Program-made: the position numbers and the translations under genes
Notes under the pieces: generated by a model
What the model saw: the letters and a program-made list of their open reading frames with translations, nothing else
Databases searched by the model: none
Told to the model about the DNA's origin: nothing
Part shown: positions 58,566 through 64,000 of the stretch, piece after piece
Numbering within the stretch: the stretch's first letter is position 1
Layout of the letters: each line of letters begins with the position of its first letter
From: Callipepla californica brunnescens
Lineage: Eukaryota > Chordata > Aves > Galliformes > Odontophoridae
Assembly (NCBI GenBank): GCA_023055505.1
Contig: JALIRH010000004.1
Coordinates: 20,455,368-20,519,367 of the forward strand
Direction of reading: 5' to 3'
DNA: 64,000 nt

Positions 58566-61137
58566 CAAAATAAAGAACACTTGCAGATCAGTTTAAAGAT
58601 TTTAGCTTGTATGTATTGAAAGAATTGAAAACAAATCCTAAAGATTCAAAAGCTAATAGAAAGAAAACACAATTCCAGATTAACTGATAAAAACCCAATT
58701 CTTAAAATTTCTTCTCACAGCAGTAGGACCCTTAATTAATGATTTTTTTGAAATATCAAGTATAGTAGCCTTCTTGTGGTTCTCACGTTCTTGCTGACAG
58801 TTTAAGCTACAAAAGAGTTCAAAAACAGGGAAAATGCAACTGTCCGTGTTGGAATCTAGCCAGAATACATCCAAAAACAGCTGTGCCAACTGCATTAAAA
58901 CAGATACTGCATAAACACATCTAGATTTATTTTAACCCCATAAAGCCTTAATAGATGACCTGTTAAGATCTTGAAATAAACCAAAAATTGATCAGACTTT
59001 TACCACAGCTAAGCAGCATGAAACAGTGATGAAGCTCCTTTTCTTAACAAAAGAAATTAAGAAGTCCGCTCATACTTCCTAGTTCCAGTAGAGACATGAC
59101 AAAATCAGAAGCTATTAATGTGGGATTCAAAACGAAGGCCAGTCCTTATCAGAAAAAGGACAACGCAGCATGAAGTAAACAAATCTTTGCCCTGTAGTTC
59201 TAAAGAAAGTTTTGAGTACTTTTTCTTTGTGAGAAAGAACATTATCCCTATGCTTAAATTATTTTCATCACCTGCCATTTAGTGAAAGTATGATAATCCA
59301 CTTATTCAAGACCATTCTTGCCTGTTGATAAGAGAACCAGTTCACTATGGAGTGAATACATTCAGGACCACAGGCATTTCAGTCTTGCCACCAGCTCTTT
59401 TCAGTGGTTAGGCTGAAGGCAATGGCATCTAGGTGTCACATACGAGATCATCAAGAAGAAACTGAGGTGAGTGCGTATTAAATGGGTACATGCTGATGAC
59501 TGAACAACACAGGGAAGAAATAAGGGCCTTTGAGATGTCAAACCAAGTCCACTGCTATCAGGGATACTACAGCACATCATACTTTCTATCAGATGCATAG
59601 GGGTCTGAAAACTGCACATTTTTTGACATACTACTACTTTTCTTTTCAAAGATAAGGCAGACTAATCAAATTTGATTGAACCTGAACTTTTCTTCAAATT
59701 TGAATAAGGTACTGATAAATCAGTTCTCAGATGACTCCTCAGTATCACAGCTTAGGCATGCCATTTAACCTGCTGAATCACAGCTCCGCAGTAAATCGAA
59801 CACAAACCTTTCTTAATCCCTCAGGAAAAGAGGTTTGAGTTCCTGTGCTGGAAAAGCATGTTGCAAGGCTGCACACCTATCAGCTCTGTTTTACAGTATA
59901 ACTGCATGCTGTCCTCTTGTAATAACTCATCCACTCCTCTCTCCCTCCTCCATCGAGGAACTCTTTCATGACTTTGTAGAATAGCTGATCTAGTATATCT
60001 TCTTACAGGCACTGTTACTAGCAGAGATTTTTTTTTTTTTTTTTCTGGTTTGCCAGTGTTGGGTTCCAGCAGAGTACATGAGAGTAAACTGTAGTAAGAT
60101 ACACAGAGAATAGGCTCCAGTGTTCATAGAGTTAGTGGTGCATAACTTTGAATGCCCCAGTCCAGGGCTTTAAGAACAGGCAACTGGACACAAAGACAAA
60201 CTTTTGAAAGAGTCACCTTCTATACTGTCTTCATATATCCCCGTGATTTTTAATCTAGAGGATTAAATTGCAGCTGCTGACCTGCACAAATTCTGCAGGA
60301 GATACTGTATTTCTGAAATCCGGAGAACTTTCCAAAAGCAGAATTTCATGAAGCACTGATATGTAAGGAAATAAGTACCACGTGGATTCTTTTACTTCTT
60401 TCATGCAGGAGCATTAGAGCTGTGACTTGTGAAGTTTTGGGGACTTGTAGAGGCTCCTAGGTTTTCCTTATTTTTTTCTGGCTGCACAGAAGCAGTCCAC
60501 TTCTGCTTACTCTAAGGTTTCGTACACAAGTACCCTCCAGTGAGTTTGTGCTCCTTATTATTTATACACTTAAAAAATCCCCGGATACATCGAGTTTTTG
60601 CTTTCAATTCAGCAAGATGCCTGCTTGTTCAGTGTGAGCTACAAGCCAAGGACTCCTGTCCATCAGTCTGTGTGCTCATGGGCATTATTTAATTCCTTCC
60701 CCCTCACCAAAGCGCACGCTTGTTAAGTGTCAAAAGAAGAGGTTTCCTGTAATTAAAGTATAAGTTTCATTCCTATCCAGCCTCCCTTCTTGGGCACTTC
60801 CATTTAATACAGCCCAGAACAATGAAAATAGCCATCAATATTTTGCTATAATCTGTTCTAAGAACAGACCAACTCACAGGCACATGATCTGATTGGGTCC
60901 CCTTCTCTTAGACTCTTCCTGGAAACTAAGCCAATTACTGTGCTATGCCCTCCAAGACAGACTTCAAATAAATTGGCTTTTTGTATTCAAAGAATTAGAT
61001 ACCTCTTCATTCCTTTCCAAGATGAAGGAAATGGTAAGCCTGTCGCTTTGTATTTATCTTGATTCTCATCCAAATCAGGCAATACTTCTAGTTAGAACTT
61101 CCATTCATGCCAACTTTCTGAACAAGCTGATGATTCT

Positions 61138-61158
61138 ACACACACATACACACACACA
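61138..61158. repeat. (CA)n microsatellite, interrupted
   Basis: CA dinucleotide run with one T interruption. Confidence 0.85.
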
Positions 61159-62102
61159 TTTCAGCTCCTCATCCTTAGGCCATTTAGAGAAGAATAGCAC
61201 AAACCAATAGTGTTGGTGTTCAAAAAGCAAAAACAACTTCTGAGTACCATGACTAACTCCAGACAAACATTGTTTTGAATGGCACTCCAAAATACTGCAT
61301 CTCAGGATCCAAACAAAGGCACTGGTCCATTGCTAAGACCATACGTGGACACACAGAAGTTTGCATATAAAAACAGAGGGCCAGCATACAACAAGACTTA
61401 GGTTGATTTCAAACTAGCCCAACTACTCCTAAGTTACACCCGTGAAAGCAAAACCAGGACATAATGGAAAAGGCAGAGGGGGCTATACTAATTTTTTTCT
61501 AACGCTGGACAATGCACCCAGTTTTTCCAAAGTCTTGTCTCAAACCCTAGGATATTTACATAATATCACAGCTTTCCTTAAAATTAGACACTTAGAATAC
61601 TAATTATTAAGAAACTTAAGATGGGATTTTCTTTTTCTGCTTCATGGATTTAAATATTACGTAGGATGAATTTCGCAGCCACACAGAGAATCTCATTTAG
61701 AAAGATTAACCTGGGAACACAGAGAGACCTGGAGGGTCTCCATAAGTCCATTCCTTGCTGCAGAGGATTTACACAGGAATAATTATTTTTAGCAAGCATG
61801 TGCACACACTCAAAAAAACCCATATGTAAGCATTAAATGAGGCAATTCCTTACCCAGAACAGACGATCCCTCAGATGTTTGTTTTCTTTTTATTGTTGGT
61901 TTTACATTCTAATTATATATAAAAAGTAGAAGAAAGCACAGGTGGTAAGCAGATTTGGGCAAGAAAATTAATTCCCAGAGAAAACAGTTTTAGTTCTTAT
62001 ACAAACAAATACAGTGATTAATTATTTTTTTGCTTCCCAAGTTGTCACTGGTGAGCAAGTAGCAAAGGTTCAAGGCTGGTCATTTATATTGAGATTAGAT
62101 TA

Positions 62103-62231
62103 AAAAAAAACAAAAACAAAACAAAAACAAACCAACAAACAAAAAAAACCCCTACAAATTCCAATCTCCGAAATGTTTTCCAGATATTACAGTCTGCTCC
62201 ACCCACAAAATAAATAAATAAATAAATAAAA
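62103..62231. repeat. A-rich (AAAAC)n tract and (AAAT)n microsatellite
   Basis: An A-rich stretch with CAAAA/CAAAC units spans about 62103-62150, and a clean AAAT run lies at about 62207-62231. The unique sequence between them is about 55 nt. Confidence 0.8.
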
Positions 62232-64000
62232 GTTTAGAGCACACAAATGTAATAAAACACGTTGTCATAGCTCCTCTTTACAGTGATTCACAAAGCTGTT
62301 CCCATTGATGTCCCAGTGTCCCAGTACTTGGACTGCCAAACAAACAGCAACCCTCTTCTTGGAAGGCCTGGAACAGAGCTCCATCAAATTAATCTGAAGA
62401 TTTTAATTTTCAGAGGCTTTTGATCAGGCCTAGACTGAAGCGGCAGAGGACAGAGCAGAGAAAGAACAATAAATAGCTAATTATATGCCCTATCTTGGTG
62501 TTTTATAATCAGTGACAAAATGTCAATTATTTTCACTAGTACTGGACTGAGTCCTAAAAGATCTTGCTAAACTGTTCTGCCGCTGTCTGAAGTCTTATAG
62601 AAAAAACAATGCAGACAGGCTTCACTTTCCGCTTGGTGATGTCTGCCTGTTCTCAGCATAGTTAATCTCCCCTACCCCAGCACACTGTGCCTGTGTTCCA
62701 GATAAAACACAGATTCTGAGTCCCTCAGAAACAGATGCAGCATCCCTGCTTCTCACAATCTTCAGTCCTTGTTAGAGGAGGGAGCTTGCCTGGCAATGAT
62801 AACAATACAGTAAAGCTCTGAAGGGAAGAAGGAAGCTGACAACAACACGGCCAATATGAAGAAAGATCCTCCTGGAACAATTCCAGCTCTTCTCTGTTTA
62901 CACATCCAAGCTTTTTCTCTCAGTAATCTCTCTAGACTCCCCTCAGAGATCTCCTGCTATTCACTGTGCAGTCAGAAGTCACCTGCTCTTAGCTGGACTT
63001 GGCACTGACTACACCAAAAGCCATTTAGGAAAGACAGAAGAGAGAAAAGTTGAAAGCAAAACTTCTGACAAGCAATTCCCACCCCCATGCCCCGCAAACA
63101 TTTATCCTTCTAACCTCAGTCCATTTATACACATTACTTCTGCTTAAGAAAAGTAATTTCGGTGCCAAAACATGCTCTTAGGTTAAGAAGTGTTATATTC
63201 AGCAGAGATTTAACTCTAGCGTGGTGAACATGGAGTCATTAAGATTTAGCTCTATTGAAATGGAAACTGAGACAGAAACCTTTCCAGTTCTTCCCTTTGG
63301 AATTGTAAGAAAATAAGATCAACTGCACTAGCATTAAAAAATCCTCTGGACCAACATGCCCTTGACAGCAAGTACTTGGAAACTTGAGGCACAATGTTGG
63401 CTCTCATTGACGCCCTTCAGTGTCAGGCAGCAAGGAAGCTGACACTCATCAAAGGACACATCACAGCCTGGCTGTGCACAGAAAAAAGCTAGCACTGAAA
63501 CAGAGCAACAGGGGCTGTCAAGACGATGATCCTTCTCTCTGTCTCAATAAAGTCTCACAGCACAACTCTCTCCAGTGGCTCAAGGCAGAGACAGTTCTTT
63601 TCCTGGATTCTGTCCTTATGCAACCCCCACGGGGCATGAGAAGGTGCCTGAATCCTGGCAGCGGTTGCTGTATGCCTATGGCTCAGATTTCTGACAAGGG
63701 ATTCTGGAATGAGATTTCCCTCATAGCATAATGAGGCATTTAGTCATTAACAAAAGAGCCTTCTGGGGCAGAACTCCAGCCGCATCTGAGATCTTGCCTC
63801 CACAAATAAATTTTTTTTTCCAGCACACAGGTTTAGTCTGAGGAGGAAGGGAAAGAGTTGCTTTCAAATACTGATCCAGTGATTTTTGGTTGCAGCAGTT
63901 TAAGGTTTCTGTTCATTCTTAGAGCAGGTTCCTTCTCTTTCCTACTGCTTCACAGCTGCCGGTTAAGCTTCTGTGCTTGCCGCTCCTTTGCCTCAAATGC

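Larger units (their letters stand above)
45710..64000. other. Upstream flank or 5' intron of PAPLN, no coding gene seen
   Basis: About 18.3 kb of AT-rich DNA lies upstream of the PAPLN start codon. I see CR1 fragments near 47358 and 58455, microsatellites, a T24 run, an A35 run and short chance open frames (none over about 105 codons). No CpG island is evident. PAPLN 5' non-coding exon(s) may be here; one weak candidate ends at 56480. Confidence 0.7.

Noticed and set aside
45710..64000. A further coding gene (for example PSEN1 exons) in the right flank
   Set aside because: I found no presenilin-like transmembrane or GxGD/YD sequence on either strand. Open frames are short and lack flanking splice signals or homology.
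1..64000. tRNA, rRNA, CRISPR array or bacterial-type operon
   Set aside because: No cloverleaf-type sequence with A/B boxes, no regularly spaced identical repeats, and no operon-style gene packing. The window is plainly vertebrate.

Overview
The window is vertebrate genomic DNA, almost certainly from a bird and most likely a galliform such as chicken. The evidence is split genes with GT-AG introns, CR1-type LINE 3' ends, low interspersed-repeat density, and the gene pair itself. No database was searched; gene identities rest on reading the translations against remembered family sequences. The window holds two protein-coding genes arranged tail to tail.

Left part, + strand, 1 to about 7,565: the 3' end of NUMB, the endocytic adaptor and Notch antagonist. 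Four coding exons are present: 765-1064, 2817-2966, 3809-3952 and 5618-6324. They encode the C-terminal 432 or so residues. Together they carry the phospho-serine region, the proline-rich region with its cassette exon, and the C-terminal DPF and NPF endocytic motifs. A 3'UTR of about 1.2 kb follows, ending at an AATAAA. The PTB-domain exons lie left of the window.

Middle, 7,565 to about 10,900: a convergent intergenic space of about 3.3 kb, with a CA microsatellite and one segment also found in a PAPLN intron.

Centre, - strand, 45,709 down to 10,913: the complete coding sequence of PAPLN (papilin), an ADAMTS-like secreted matrix glycoprotein. I rebuilt 26 coding exons by hand. Every junction is GT-AG and all phases match, giving 4,035 nt and 1,344 residues. 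Domain order is signal peptide, furin-like RIKR, TSP1-1, cysteine-rich and spacer module, TSP1-2 to TSP1-5, three papilin GCC cassettes, a Kunitz domain, a Ser/Gln-rich linker, Ig1, a short linker, Ig2, Ig3 and PLAC. The 5' non-coding exon(s) are not placed with confidence.

Right part, 45,710-64,000: about 18 kb of AT-rich non-coding DNA upstream of the PAPLN start codon. It holds CR1 fragments, microsatellites and homopolymers, and no convincing coding exon. In mammals PSEN1 lies beyond PAPLN on this side, so the rest is probably PAPLN 5' intron or promoter and intergenic DNA.

Nothing here looks like a new enzymatic or mobile system. The most useful observations are:
- RBFOX and QKI motifs ahead of the NUMB cassette exon.
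- RNA-structure and RNA-binding motifs in the NUMB 3'UTR.
- A non-basic P1 residue with an adjoining glycosylation sequon in the PAPLN Kunitz domain.
- Duplicated Ig exon pairs of identical length.
- Two tandem (NAGNAG) splice acceptors.
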